64,000 nucleotides of DNA from Bradyrhizobium sp. CCGUVB1N3 (GCF_024199925.1 NZ_JANADR010000001.1:4092001-4156000); one strand, 5' to 3'. Counted from the stretch's first letter, positions 7,483 to 16,942 are shown. Notes: generated by a model from the sequence alone, not told the origin. Program-made: numbers and translations.

Positions 7483-8706
7483 ATGATGTCGATGTATTAT
7501 CAGGCCTTTCAGAACCACATGGATCTGACCGAGCCATGGCGGGCCGGGGCTTCGTCTGCCCTGAAATACCTCAACCTGGTGCCGCAGGGGATGTCGGGTG
7601 CCGTGGTCGGCCGCTTGTCGGCTGCGCTGGAGCTGATCTCGCGCTCCACCATCACCTATGACCGCCCGGCCTATGGCATCGACAGCGTGATGGTGGGAAA
7701 TCGCGAGGTCGGCGTCCGGGAGGAGATCGCCTACGCCACGCCCTTCGGTTCACTGCTGCATTTCAAAAAGGACGATGGCCCCGAGCAACCGCGCATGCTG
7801 CTGGTGGCACCGATGTCCGGGCATTTCTCAACCCTCCTGCGCGGCACCGTGCAGACGCTGCTGCAAGACCACGACGTCTACATCACCGACTGGCACAATC
7901 CGCGCGACATCCCGCGCAGCGAAGGCCGCTTTGGCCTCGACGACTACACCGAGCACCTCATCGACTTCCTTGCTCAGCTCGGACCGCGCCCGCATATGGT
8001 CGCGATCTGCCAGCCCTCGGTGTCCGCCCTCGCGGCCGCCGCGATCATGTGCGAGGACAATCATCCGTCGCGGCCAGCGACGCTGACGCTGATGGCCGGC
8101 CCGATCGACACGCGGGTGCAGCCGACCAAGGTGAACGAGTTCGCCAAGAGCAAGCCGATCACCTGGTTCGAGCGCAATCTGATCAACTACGTGCCGGTGC
8201 AGTGCCGCGGCGCGTTCCGCAAAGTCTATCCGGGCTTCGTGCAGCTCACCGCCTTCGTCTCGATGAATCTCGAGCGCCACATCAAGCAGCATCTCGACCT
8301 CGCCAATCACATCGCCAAGGGCGAGAAGGAGAAGGCGGCGACCATCAAGACCTTCTACGACGAATATTTCGCGGTGATGGACCTGCCGGCAGAGTTCTAC
8401 ATCGAGACTGTGCGCGACGTCTTCCAGGAGCATCTCCTGCCGCTCGGCAAGATGACCTATCGCGGGCGCCCGGTGAACCCGAAGGCGGTCAGCCGCATAG
8501 GCCTGATGACGGTCGAGGGCGAGAAGGACGACATCTGCTCGATCGGCCAGACGCTCGCGGCGCAAGATCTCTGCACCGGCGTGCGCGCGTACCGCCGCGT
8601 CCATCACATGCAGGCCGGAGTCGGCCATTACGGCGTGTTTTCGGGCAAGCGCTGGAATAACGAGATCTATCCGCTGTTGCGGGATTTCGTGCACGTCAAC
8701 TCCTGA
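7483..8706 (+). CDS. phaZ: Intracellular polyhydroxyalkanoate depolymerase
   Basis: Mobilises stored poly-3-hydroxybutyrate granules. It has the alpha/beta hydrolase fold of intracellular PhaZ (Ralstonia PhaZa1 type), in which the nucleophile is Cys instead of Ser: the box here is VAICQPSVSA with Cys at about residue 176. The remaining triad members are likely the Asp in GEKDDICSIGQT and the His in GVGHYGVFSGKRW. The length of about 407 residues is typical. The start is placed at the ATG at 7483 (MMSMYYQAF); a GTG at 7468 and an ATG at 7492 are alternatives. The gene is monocistronic, and no phasin or PHA synthase is in the window. Confidence 0.92.
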   Translation: MMSMYYQAFQNHMDLTEPWRAGASSALKYLNLVPQGMSGAVVGRLSAALELISRSTITYDRPAYGIDSVMVGNREVGVREEIAYATPFGSLLHFKKDDGPEQPRMLLVAPMSGHFSTLLRGTVQTLLQDHDVYITDWHNPRDIPRSEGRFGLDDYTEHLIDFLAQLGPRPHMVAICQPSVSALAAAAIMCEDNHPSRPATLTLMAGPIDTRVQPTKVNEFAKSKPITWFERNLINYVPVQCRGAFRKVYPGFVQLTAFVSMNLERHIKQHLDLANHIAKGEKEKAATIKTFYDEYFAVMDLPAEFYIETVRDVFQEHLLPLGKMTYRGRPVNPKAVSRIGLMTVEGEKDDICSIGQTLAAQDLCTGVRAYRRVHHMQAGVGHYGVFSGKRWNNEIYPLLRDFVHVNS

Positions 8707-8978
8707 ACCGGTTGCGCCCCTCTCCAACCCGGACGGCGCGAAACGCAGTCCGGGTCGTCGGCGTCGGCCGTGCCGTCCCCGGATTACGTTGCGCTGCATC
8801 TGCGCTACAGTCCCGACGGGAATGTTCCTTTCTGGGGAAAGTCCACCGCTTGACCTGGTCGAAAATTGACCGGCGACGGCCGGAAGCGGAGTCTGTCGCT
8901 CATTTTGGCCCGCGAGCACGTCAGGAGAGCGGCCCGGCGGCCGTCCGCTTTTGCGGCTGAAGTCTTGGGTATGAGAGC

Positions 8979-10868
8979 ATGAGACTCAGGGGGCTTCTGA
9001 TCCTCGCGATGGTCGCGCAGGCCGCGGTGACTGCCGCCGCCGTGTTTGCGTCCTACGTCATGATCGGCGCGGACAGCCAGCGCGCGTTCGGCACGACGCA
9101 ACTGCTCGCCCTGCTTGCAAGCGGCCTTGTTGCCCTGCTGCTCGCGCTCGGTTGCGCGCGCGTGATCGAGAGATCGCAGACCAAGCGCGCCGCAGCGTTG
9201 CATGCGGATCAGGCGGAGACACGACGGGCGCTTGCCGACAGCGCGCGGCAAACGCAGGCGGTGATCCGGACGGCGCTCGACGCCTTCGTGCAGACCGATG
9301 AAGACGGTGTCGTCGTCGCCTGGAGCCCCCAGGCCGAGGCGCTGTCGGGATGGACGCGAACCGAGGCGGTCGGCGCCGACGTCGTCGAGCTGGTGGTGCC
9401 GGGGCCGCTCCGCGCCGCCTTCCGGCAGCGCATGAAGCGACGCCTGAGCGAATTGTCGGAAACCCCCATTGGCATGCGCTTCGAAGCGGTCATGGTCCAC
9501 AAGAGCGGCGACGAGATCCTGATCGAGGCGTCGAGCACGGGCTTGCGTCTCCGCGACCGCACCATGGTCAATACCTTTGCAAGGGACGTCACCCAGAAGC
9601 GCGTCGCCGAGGAGCAGCTCATCCAGGCCCAGAAGATGGAGGCGGTCGGCCAGCTCACCGGTGGTATCGCGCACGAGTTCAACAACATGCTCACCGTCAT
9701 CACGGGAACGATCGAGATCCTCGCCGAGGCCGTGAACGACAGCCCGCATCTTTCGACCATCACCAAGCTGATCAGCGAGGCGGCCGACCGCGGCGCGGCG
9801 CTGACCTCGAGCCTGCTCTCCTTCGCAAGGAAACAGGCGCTGCAACCGACCGAGATCGACGTCAACGAGCTGCTCGAAGAAGCCACCCGACTCTTGCGCG
9901 CGACGTTCGACAAGCAGATCGAGATCATGACCAGTCTCGATCGTGCGGTCTGGCCTGCGCTGGTCGACCGTGGACAGCTCAGCTCGGCGCTGCTCAACCT
10001 CGCGATCAATGCCCGCGACGCGATGCCTGCGGGAGGCAAGCTCACGCTGAGAACGCGCAACGTCGTACTCGGCGTTCGCGAAGCCGTAACGATCGGCGTC
10101 GGCTATGCCGGCGACTATGTCGAGATCGAGGTCACCGATACCGGCACCGGCATTCCGCAATCCATCCTCGACCGGATCTTCGATCCGTTCTTCTCGACCA
10201 AGGAGGTCGGCAAGGGAACGGGGCTCGGGCTCAGCATGGTGTTCGGCTTCGCCAAGCAGTCCGGCGGCAGCATCAAGGTCGCTTCCGAGGAAGGTCGCGG
10301 CACCACGTTCAAAATCTACCTCCCCAAGGCCGACACGCGCGCGCGGCGCCCGGCGGGCGAGGACGCGCACAAGGTGCCGGGCGGACACGAGACCATCCTC
10401 TGCGTCGAGGACGACCGCGACGTGCGCAACTACGTCACGGTCCAGCTTGCAAGCCTGGGCTACAAGGTGATTGCCGCCGCCGATGCTGCCGAGGCGCTCG
10501 CGATCGCAGCCGAAGGTGCGCAATTCGACCTGCTGTTCACCGACATCGTGATGGCCGGCGGCATGAACGGACAGCAGCTCGCCGAACAGATGGTAGCCTC
10601 GCGGCCGTCCCTGCGCGTCCTCTTCACCTCAGGCTACGCCCATGACTCGCTCTACGCGCAGGCGCGTGCGGGGCAAGGCGCGCCGCTTCTGACAAAACCC
10701 TACCGCAAGGCAGAGTTGGCGCGCATGCTGCGCCGCTGCCTCGATACGGCCGTGGATTCCGTCGGCGATCCGATCCCCACGCCCTATTCCGTCGAGGCGG
10801 AGCGCGATCGTTTCCTGCGCGAGCAGTCCTCCGACGGGGACACGAAACGCGACCGCACACGGGACTGA
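8979..10868 (+). CDS. PAS hybrid histidine kinase with receiver domain
   Basis: Membrane-anchored hybrid sensor kinase of 629 residues. Two transmembrane helices lie at about 5-29 and 40-62 with almost no periplasmic loop. A PAS domain spans about 90-205 ([20 protein letters not shown]). The H-box [11 protein letters not shown] has His232. The N-box [13 protein letters not shown] is at 338-350, G1 DTGTGIP at 387-393 and G2 GKGTGLGLS at 411-419. A C-terminal receiver has acidic ED(D) near 477, phospho-acceptor Asp522 (LLFTDIVM) and Lys573. The PAS domain probably senses a cytosolic or membrane signal. No separate output regulator is adjacent. The only tightly linked gene is the 56-aa Cys-rich membrane protein 3 nt downstream. 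Confidence 0.93.
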   Translation: MRLRGLLILAMVAQAAVTAAAVFASYVMIGADSQRAFGTTQLLALLASGLVALLLALGCARVIERSQTKRAAALHADQAETRRALADSARQTQAVIRTALDAFVQTDEDGVVVAWSPQAEALSGWTRTEAVGADVVELVVPGPLRAAFRQRMKRRLSELSETPIGMRFEAVMVHKSGDEILIEASSTGLRLRDRTMVNTFARDVTQKRVAEEQLIQAQKMEAVGQLTGGIAHEFNNMLTVITGTIEILAEAVNDSPHLSTITKLISEAADRGAALTSSLLSFARKQALQPTEIDVNELLEEATRLLRATFDKQIEIMTSLDRAVWPALVDRGQLSSALLNLAINARDAMPAGGKLTLRTRNVVLGVREAVTIGVGYAGDYVEIEVTDTGTGIPQSILDRIFDPFFSTKEVGKGTGLGLSMVFGFAKQSGGSIKVASEEGRGTTFKIYLPKADTRARRPAGEDAHKVPGGHETILCVEDDRDVRNYVTVQLASLGYKVIAAADAAEALAIAAEGAQFDLLFTDIVMAGGMNGQQLAEQMVASRPSLRVLFTSGYAHDSLYAQARAGQGAPLLTKPYRKAELARMLRRCLDTAVDSVGDPIPTPYSVEAERDRFLREQSSDGDTKRDRTRD

Positions 10869-10871
10869 GAT

Positions 10872-11042
10872 ATGGATCGACAGACCAAGGCCACGCTGTG
10901 GGTCGCCTTCATCGTAATCGCGTCGTATTTCGTGTGGTTCTATCTCGACTGCGCAATGGATGAGGCCTGCCATTTCGTCTGCGAAGGCAACGGCCGCCGC
11001 GGCTGTCACACGCAATGGACGTCGGATACGGGCAAGCCTTAA
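10872..11042 (+). CDS. 56-aa Cys-rich single-pass membrane microprotein
   Basis: Too short for usual ORF cut-offs. The ATG lies 3 nt after the stop of the histidine kinase gene, and the purine-rich GGGACTGAGAT forms its ribosome site, so it is almost certainly translationally coupled. The protein starts MDRQTKATLW, has one hydrophobic helix (residues 8-25, LWVAFIVIASYFVWFYL) and a C-terminal head with Cys27, Cys33, Cys37 and Cys45 plus His34 and His46. The N-terminal charges suggest that the Cys-rich head lies in the periplasm, where it could form disulfides or bind metal. No family is recognised. The coupling suggests it is an accessory or sensory partner of the kinase; this is inference. 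Confidence 0.65.
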   Translation: MDRQTKATLWVAFIVIASYFVWFYLDCAMDEACHFVCEGNGRRGCHTQWTSDTGKP

Positions 11043-11066
11043 CAACGGGCCGCTCAGATCATCGCA

Positions 11067-12578
11067 TCACAGCGACGCGCTGCTGCAATCCTGCTCGGCG
11101 GGCAGTTCGTCGGCGTTGGGGTCACCCGGCGCCGTCGCCCAGGCGAGCTCGACCAGCGTTACGATTCTCCGTCCGGCGCCGTCGAGCTGGCAGACGATCA
11201 GACCCTGCTCCTCGATATAGGTGAGAAGACGCTGCGCGCGACGCAGCGAGTGCGAGCCGTAGGCGCGTGCGATCGCGGCATCGCCCGGGCATGGCCAACC
11301 TTCCTTCGCCGCGCGGGCGATCATCATGAAGACGCCCTGCATGTCCTCCGGCAAGATCGAGGCACGCAGCGAAACGTCCTGCCACGCGTCGTCCTCCGCG
11401 ATATCGGTCGCAAGGCCGGCGCGGGCGCGCGTCAACATGCGGCGGAATTCGCTGAGGTCCGGCGCGGCCGAACCGAGACCTTCGATGCGACAGCGGACGA
11501 CGAACTCCTGATAAAGCACGCCGATCGCGCGGAAGCCGGCATCGGGCTCGGCCAGAATGGCGCGCAGGATGCGGTCCAGGCGCTCGCGCCGTTCCGCCAG
11601 CTCCTCGGCGCTCGGCTGCTGCTCCACCGGTTCAGGGCGAATCTCCGGCGCCGCCGACTTTGCCGCCATGAGCTGGCCGAGCAGGTCCGGCGCCGGCCGG
11701 CGCTGCGGCCTGTTCGCCTCCGGCGGCGGGGCGGCGAGGATGATGGCGCGGGCGTCCTCAAGCGTCGCTTCCGGCAGCGGCAGCAGCCGCGGAGTCGCGT
11801 TGCGCGGCTTCGTCTCGGTCGCGCCGATGCGCAAGCCGAGCGGACGGCGCGAGAGCGCCGGGCCGAGCGCCATGAACTGTCCGCGCTCTAGGTCCCGGAA
11901 CGCGTCGGCCTGTCGCCGCTCCATCCCCAGCAGATCGGCGGCGCGCGCCATGTCGATGTCGAGGAAAGTGCGGCCCATGAGGAAATTGGAGGCTTCGGCA
12001 GCGACATTCTTGGCGAGCTTTGCCAGCCGCTGCGTTGCGATCACCCCGGCGAGCCCGCGCTTGCGGCCGCGGCACATCAGATTGGTCATGGCGCCGAGCG
12101 AGAGCTTTCGCGCCTCGTCGGACACTTCGCCTGCAACCGCCGGCGCGAACAACTGCGCCTCGTCCACCACCACAAGCATCGGGTACCAGTGGTCGCGCTC
12201 GACCTCGAACATCCCGCCGAGGAAGGCTGCCGCACGGCGCATCTGATTCTCCGCGTCCAGTCCCTCGAGATTGAGCACGGTGGAGACACGGTGGATGCGC
12301 GCGCGCTCGCCGGCGACCTGAAGGCCCCGCTCGGTGTGATCCTCCGCCTGGATCACGAGGTGTCCGAATTGCTCCGCCAACGTGACGAAGTCGCCTTCGG
12401 GATCGAGAATCGCCTGCTGCACCCAGGGCGCGCTCTGCTCCAGGAGCCGGCGCAAGAGATGGGACTTGCCGGAGCCCGAATTGCCCTGCACCAGGAGGCG
12501 AGTCGCCAGCAGTTCCTCGAGGTCCAGAGTCGCCGGGGCGCCGGCCGTCGTCTGCCCCATCTCGATCGCAACGGTCAT
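11067..12578 (-). CDS. HerA/DUF87-type ATP-binding protein
   Basis: P-loop ATPase of the HerA/FtsK-like DUF87 group. Walker A GNSGSGKSH lies at residues 32-40, the HerA-typical DPEGDF at 59-64 and Walker B LVVVDEAQLF at about 135-144. MCRGRKRGLAGVIATQRLAK carries the sensor/arginine-finger-like region. The C-terminal 150 residues are helical and end in a winged-helix-like segment (RRAQRLLTYIEEQGLIVCQL). It is 503 residues long from the ATG at 12578; a TTG four codons upstream is the alternative. Related proteins pump or translocate DNA as hexamers, often with a NurA nuclease. No nuclease partner is adjacent here, so the role is open. Confidence 0.85.
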   Translation of the reverse strand: MTVAIEMGQTTAGAPATLDLEELLATRLLVQGNSGSGKSHLLRRLLEQSAPWVQQAILDPEGDFVTLAEQFGHLVIQAEDHTERGLQVAGERARIHRVSTVLNLEGLDAENQMRRAAAFLGGMFEVERDHWYPMLVVVDEAQLFAPAVAGEVSDEARKLSLGAMTNLMCRGRKRGLAGVIATQRLAKLAKNVAAEASNFLMGRTFLDIDMARAADLLGMERRQADAFRDLERGQFMALGPALSRRPLGLRIGATETKPRNATPRLLPLPEATLEDARAIILAAPPPEANRPQRRPAPDLLGQLMAAKSAAPEIRPEPVEQQPSAEELAERRERLDRILRAILAEPDAGFRAIGVLYQEFVVRCRIEGLGSAAPDLSEFRRMLTRARAGLATDIAEDDAWQDVSLRASILPEDMQGVFMMIARAAKEGWPCPGDAAIARAYGSHSLRRAQRLLTYIEEQGLIVCQLDGAGRRIVTLVELAWATAPGDPNADELPAEQDCSSASL

Positions 12579-12741
12579 GTCCCGACTCAAGCCCTTCCTT
12601 CGCGGAGGAGGGGCTTATCAAGCTGATGGGGAGACGTCGAGCGGAACCAAGAATAAGCCACTGCCGTCAGCGAACATCGCCGGCCTCCATCGCTGCTGGC
12701 GGCCCGTTGCTTACGGCGCAGAAGCCGATTAACGATGCTCC

Positions 12742-13239
12742 ATGACCAAATGGCGGCCGCAATCCATCGTTCGAGTTGTGGCCATTGGCCTGCACTGGCG
12801 CGCAGGACGCTTGCTAGCTGCCGAAGTCCGCGATGACTCGGGCCGACTCAAGGGCGTGCGTCCACTCGGTGGCGGGGTTAACTTCGGTGAACCTTGGCGA
12901 ACCGCGCTCGCCCGAGAGTTCAATGAGGAACTTGGCATAGATATCGATGTAAAGGGCGCCCCTCTGGTGATGGAGAACATTTATGTTCACGAGGGTGCAG
13001 CAGGCCACGAAGTGATGTTCATCAGCGAGGTCGAATTTCTCGACAATGCATTTGAAGATCAAGACAGCATCGATTTCCGGGAAGATAGTGGGGCGCCAAG
13101 CGTCGCGCGCTGGTTTGACCTGGCGGCTCTCGACCTTGACGACGGCCCCAAGCTGTATCCGACTGGTCTGAAGGACCTATTGCTGGGACGCAAGAGCTGC
13201 GGTCCCGTGGAGTGCCGCGTCAGCTCAGCCGGCGCCTGA
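12742..13239 (+). CDS. Nudix hydrolase
   Basis: 165-residue Nudix pyrophosphohydrolase. The 23-residue Nudix box GX5EX7REUXEEXGU is fully conserved at about residues 44-66, running from GGVNFGE to REFNEELGI. It needs Mg2+ and cleaves a nucleoside-diphosphate-linked substrate that cannot be predicted. The N-terminus (RPQSIVRVVAIGLHWRAGRL) is the usual first strand. The gene overlaps the 3' end of the convergent AraC gene by 20 bp. Its lower GC than its neighbours hints at later acquisition. Confidence 0.9.
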   Translation: MTKWRPQSIVRVVAIGLHWRAGRLLAAEVRDDSGRLKGVRPLGGGVNFGEPWRTALAREFNEELGIDIDVKGAPLVMENIYVHEGAAGHEVMFISEVEFLDNAFEDQDSIDFREDSGAPSVARWFDLAALDLDDGPKLYPTGLKDLLLGRKSCGPVECRVSSAGA

Positions 13240-14245
13240 GCGTGGCCGAGGGCGTCTCGCCGAATTTTTCTCGATAGGCCCCGGCCATGCGGCTCAAATG
13301 CGTGAAGCCGAGATCGAAGGCGATATCGGTGATCGAGCAGTCCGGCGCGCCCTGCGACAGACGCGCGTGGAGCGCGGCAAGGCGCATGTCGAGCAGCATC
13401 TCGGAAATCGACAGGCCGAAATGCCGGCGAAAGCCGAGCTGAAGCGCGCGGATGCCGATGCCGGAGGCACAAGCGAGGTCCGCGAGGTCGAGCGGCTCGG
13501 TCGCCCTCGCCGCGAGGCAATCGCGCGCGGCACGGAGCGCGCGCGGCAGCCGTTCGGCCTGCCCTGAGAAGGTGCGGATGGCGTCGGACAGGCCGTGTTG
13601 CTGGCCATTGAGGAGACAGTCGAGCAGCGTCTCGCGCCAGTCGGCGATGGCGACCGCGGACAGTCGGCCGGCCGGTCCCAGGCGTTCGGCCAGCGTCATC
13701 AGCTCATCGAGCCTCGCCCAGAGGCTACGCGCGGCCTCCGCATTGAGATCGATCGCCGGATCGAACTCGACCGTGCCGGCAGCACGCCCCGACAGCGCGG
13801 CCGCACGCTGCTCGACCAGGCGGCGGTCGAGCAACAGAATGAGCTGCGCGCAATCCTCCCACACCATCCGGGTCGGCATCGTCGGCGACAGCAGCGAGGC
13901 GGTTGAAGTGGGAGAGGTCTCCAGTTCGCGGGCGCCGGCTCTGATCCGGGAAAATCCCTTCAGCGGAATCTGCACCAGGAAGAAGCGCTCGAGGCACCCG
14001 GGATCGATCGTGACCGAGCCGCCATAGGCGACGTAGTTGCTGGAAAAGCCGTCAAAGGCCGCGCAATTGTGCCGGGCGTAGAAGCCGGGCGCCCTCGCCT
14101 GAAGCGGCTTAAGTTGATGCGGGCAGAAGATCCGTCCGATCTGGTCGGCCGCCTCGTCGACCTCGGCGGTCGCGACGCGAGCGAAGGCCGCGAGCCTTTC
14201 GGCCCCGGACCGGGACGCGCCCATTTCCAGCTCGGCTGCGGACAT
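13220..14245 (-). CDS. AraC-family regulator (AraC_binding_2 type)
   Basis: 341-residue transcription regulator. The N-terminal cupin-like ligand domain, of the type found in regulators of aromatic or alcohol catabolism, spans about 20-215 (FYARHNCAAFDGFSSNYVAY, FFLVQIPLKGF). The C-terminal AraC helix-turn-helix pair spans about 240-341 (LADLACASGIGIRALQLGFR; DIAFDLGFTHLSRMAGAYRE). It is divergent from the cupin and monooxygenase genes across a 175-bp AT-rich gap, so it probably activates them. It overlaps the convergent Nudix gene by 20 bp at the 3' end. Confidence 0.9.
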   Translation of the reverse strand: MSAAELEMGASRSGAERLAAFARVATAEVDEAADQIGRIFCPHQLKPLQARAPGFYARHNCAAFDGFSSNYVAYGGSVTIDPGCLERFFLVQIPLKGFSRIRAGARELETSPTSTASLLSPTMPTRMVWEDCAQLILLLDRRLVEQRAAALSGRAAGTVEFDPAIDLNAEAARSLWARLDELMTLAERLGPAGRLSAVAIADWRETLLDCLLNGQQHGLSDAIRTFSGQAERLPRALRAARDCLAARATEPLDLADLACASGIGIRALQLGFRRHFGLSISEMLLDMRLAALHARLSQGAPDCSITDIAFDLGFTHLSRMAGAYREKFGETPSATLRRRLS

Positions 14246-14420
14246 CGTCGATCACGCTCGGTGCCACGAATTATTTTAAGCCTATAATAGTTCCGCAGGT
14301 TCGAAAAGAGCCGCATCGCAAAAACGTCGTGCTGCAGGGCAGCAGATTCGTTTAGCGGATAGACAGCCCCCTCGCCCCGGGCGGATGCTCCTTCCCGCCG
14401 GTCTTTTGATGGAGGGAGCC
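14246..14420. promoter_or_regulatory. Divergent promoter region, AraC regulator / cupin
   Basis: This intergenic gap contains a local AT-rich block with a perfect TATAAT (14283-14288, plus strand) inside GCCTATAATAGTTCCG. No strong -35 box is visible, as expected for an activator-dependent promoter. An AraC-type site should lie just upstream, but I cannot define it. Confidence 0.4.
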
Positions 14421-14870
14421 ATGACTGCACTCGAAAAAGGCATTACTGCAAGCGGCACGGGTTTTGGCGGCAAGAGCTGGAACATCTTGGGGCAGCTCTA
14501 TTTCCCCAAAGCCATCTGCGACTCAACGTTCGCGTTCGAGACCAACAGCGAGCCCGGCCAGTTCGTGCCGGTGCACGTCCACCCGACCCAGGACGAGTTC
14601 ATCCTGGTGCAGGAAGGCGTACTCGACCTCAAGCTCGACGGGGTCTGGACGAAGGCAAAGGCCGGCGATCTCGTGCGCATGCCGCGCGGCATCCCGCACG
14701 GCTATTTCAACAAGTCCGACAAGCCGGCGCGCGCGATGTTCTGGGTCTCGCCGATGCAGAAGCTGGAAGCGCTGTTCAACATGCTGCACAATTTGGCCGA
14801 CCCCGCCGAGGTCGTGCGCATCTCGGCGCAGCACGAGGTGGACTTTCTGCCGCCCGAGGCCAACGACTAG
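14421..14870 (+). CDS. Cupin-domain protein
   Basis: Single-domain cupin, 149 residues from the ATG at 14421 (MTALEKGITA), with GGAGGGA just upstream. Cupin motif 1 is visible as GQFVPVHVHPTQDEFILVQEG (two His and one Glu as metal ligands, starting near residue 47), and motif 2 as PRGIPHGYFNKS. It is probably a metal-dependent small dioxygenase, isomerase or ligand-binding protein. It is transcribed just ahead of an FMO-like monooxygenase and divergent from an AraC regulator, so it likely serves in the same catabolic step. The substrate is unknown. Confidence 0.85.
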   Translation: MTALEKGITASGTGFGGKSWNILGQLYFPKAICDSTFAFETNSEPGQFVPVHVHPTQDEFILVQEGVLDLKLDGVWTKAKAGDLVRMPRGIPHGYFNKSDKPARAMFWVSPMQKLEALFNMLHNLADPAEVVRISAQHEVDFLPPEAND

Positions 14871-14977
14871 GCGACACGCCTCCTCGTTCACTTCAGTCCC
14901 GTCCCAAGTCCAGCGGCCGCGCTTCGCGGCCGAAGGGACCTGCTGCGCCCAAAACATCACCAACTGCGAGCAAACCC

Positions 14978-16471
14978 ATGGTCACCCCCAAGCATGTCTG
15001 CGTGATCGGCGCCGGCCTCTCCGGCCTCGCCGCCGCAAAAGCCTTCTCCACCCGCGGTCACAAGGTCACCATCGTCGAGCGCAGCGCCGACCTCGGCGGC
15101 GTCTGGGAGCCGGCACGCTCCTATCCGGAGGTGCAGACGCAAAGTCCAAAGGATCTCTATCGCTACACGGACCGCGCGATGCCGGAGGCCTATCCGGAAT
15201 GGCCGACGGGACCGCAGGTGCACGCCTATCTCAACGACTATGCGCAGAGTTTTGCTCTCAACCGCATGCTCCGCCTCAACACCAAGGTCGAGAACATGGA
15301 GCGACGCGCCGACGGCAAGCCCGGCTGGACGCTCGCGCTGTCGGACAATGCCGGAGCGACGACGAAGGAGGATTTCGATTTCGTTGCGGTCTGCACCGGT
15401 CAGTTCAACGAGCCGCGCGAGCTGGGCTGTCCCGGTGAAGAGACTTTCAAGGCGCAGGGCGGCCAGATCCTGCATTCCTCCAAATACAACGACCCTTCGA
15501 TCGCCAAAGGCCGTCGCGTCGTGGTGCTCGGCGGCTCGAAATCGGCGACCGACATCGCGGTGAACGCGGTGAAAGCGGGCGCGCGCGAGGTTACCATCGT
15601 GTTTCGCGAGCCAGTGTGGCGCATCCCCTATTTCATCGGCGGGCTCGTCAACTTCAAGCGTATCCTCTACATCCGCGCCCAGGAGCAGATGTTTCCCGGC
15701 TGGGGCGCGAGCGCACTGGCGCGCTTTGCGCATCGCGTCACGGCACCCCTGGTGTGGGCGAACTGGCGCGGGCTGGAGAGCCTGCTCAAGGCGCAGCTCA
15801 AGCTCAAGCAATGCAAGATGGTGCCGAAGGAGCGGATCGAGGACGGCGTCAACTGCTCGGTGCCGATCGCAACGCCGGGCTTCTACCCGATGGTCGCCGA
15901 CGGCCGCATCAAGGCCGTGTTCGGCACCTTCGATCACTACGAGGGCAACACCATCGTGATGAGCGGCGGCGAGCGTGTTCAGGCCGACGTCGCCGTGCTC
16001 GCGATCGGCTACAAGCTCGGCGTACCGTTCCTGCCTGCGGCCTATCAGTCAAAACTGGTCGACGCCGACGGCCAGTACCGGCTCTATCGCCTGATCGCCA
16101 ATCCTGATCTGCCGGACATGGGTTTTGTCGGCTTCAACTCGTCGTTCTGCACTATGCTCTGCGCCGACCTCGCCGCCAACTGGCTGGTGCGCTACGCCGA
16201 CGGTCAGCTCGCGAACCAGCCGACCGCGCAACAGATGCGCGACAACATCGAGATGATGCTGCACTTCAAGCGCGTCGAGCGCCCGGCGGCCGGGGTCTAT
16301 GGCGGCCTCTGTGTGGCGCCCTATCACTATCGCCATTTCGACGAGCTGATCGCCGATATCGGCGCGAAGGAGCAGAAGCGGGGCGGCCTCGCGGAGCGCT
16401 TCCTGCCGCCGGACGCGGATGCTTATGCGCGGTATCTCGCGTCGGCGCCGGATTACCGCGCGGCGGCGTGA
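14978..16471 (+). CDS. FMO/Baeyer-Villiger-like flavin monooxygenase
   Basis: 497-residue FAD- and NADPH-dependent monooxygenase of the FMO class. The FAD-binding GAGLSGLAAAKAF is at residues 11-23, followed by VERSADLGGVW. The NADPH-binding Rossmann motif VVVLGGSKSATDIA lies near residue 182. A third motif, VQADVAVLAIGYK, near residue 335 corresponds to the ATG/GxG region that precedes the C-terminal FAD strand. It oxygenates a soft nucleophile or inserts oxygen next to a ketone. It lies 107 nt after the cupin gene and is probably controlled by the same AraC regulator. There is no signal peptide. Confidence 0.88.
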   Translation: MVTPKHVCVIGAGLSGLAAAKAFSTRGHKVTIVERSADLGGVWEPARSYPEVQTQSPKDLYRYTDRAMPEAYPEWPTGPQVHAYLNDYAQSFALNRMLRLNTKVENMERRADGKPGWTLALSDNAGATTKEDFDFVAVCTGQFNEPRELGCPGEETFKAQGGQILHSSKYNDPSIAKGRRVVVLGGSKSATDIAVNAVKAGAREVTIVFREPVWRIPYFIGGLVNFKRILYIRAQEQMFPGWGASALARFAHRVTAPLVWANWRGLESLLKAQLKLKQCKMVPKERIEDGVNCSVPIATPGFYPMVADGRIKAVFGTFDHYEGNTIVMSGGERVQADVAVLAIGYKLGVPFLPAAYQSKLVDADGQYRLYRLIANPDLPDMGFVGFNSSFCTMLCADLAANWLVRYADGQLANQPTAQQMRDNIEMMLHFKRVERPAAGVYGGLCVAPYHYRHFDELIADIGAKEQKRGGLAERFLPPDADAYARYLASAPDYRAAA

Positions 16472-16511
16472 GGGCGGCGCCTCCATTGGGGTCGGCACAT
16501 GCTTAGCGACC

Positions 16512-16897
16512 TCAGTCCAGTACCGTCTCGAGATCGGAGTAGATGACGTCCGCCGTGCGCTGGTAGTGCTGCTGGAGCAGTGCCACGGCTTCATCCGTTA
16601 TCCGGTCGAGCACCGCCTGAAGGATCTGCGCGTGCTCGGCGCCGACTTTCCGCACCGGATAGGCCTTTGCGATCGACATCATGCGGTAGTGATGGAGCCG
16701 TCGGCGAGTTGCTCGCGGAAGCCGAGCAGCGGACGCGAGCCGCATAGCCCGATCAACGTCGCGTGGAAGGCGCGATGGGCCTTCTTCCAATCCGGATTAT
16801 CCTCGAACTTCTCGGGATCGAGCGCCCCGCAGAACTTTGCGCAATGGGTCCAGCACGTGCCCTTCGTGCTGAGCCACATGCTGGTGGTGCTCGGCAC
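16512..16897 (-). pseudogene. GntR-family regulator remnant (FCD domain only, frameshifted)
   Basis: Two overlapping frames together give the C-terminal FCD ligand domain of a FadR-type GntR regulator. The upstream frame reads DPEKFEDNPDWKKAHRAFHA and then FREQLADG before stopping. A frame change then gives LHHYRMMSIAKAYPVRKVGA and the terminal helix ILQAVLDRITDEAVALLQQH. The DNA-binding winged helix is missing altogether. The remnant abuts the 3' end of the binding-protein gene, so an upstream deletion plus a frameshift is likely. It is not expected to make a functional regulator. Confidence 0.7.
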
Positions 16898-16942
16898 TTA
16901 CATCCGCCTCCAGGTCGACGAGTCCACGCTGGCGCAAACACC

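Noticed and set aside
8805..10523. 572-codon minus-strand frame opposite the hybrid histidine kinase
   Set aside because: The low-complexity translation has no domains; the plus strand carries all kinase motifs in order.
12643..12668. EcfG promoter before the Nudix gene (GGAAC-N17-CGTC)
   Set aside because: The -10 box misses one of its four bases and there is no functional link to stress; too weak to annotate.
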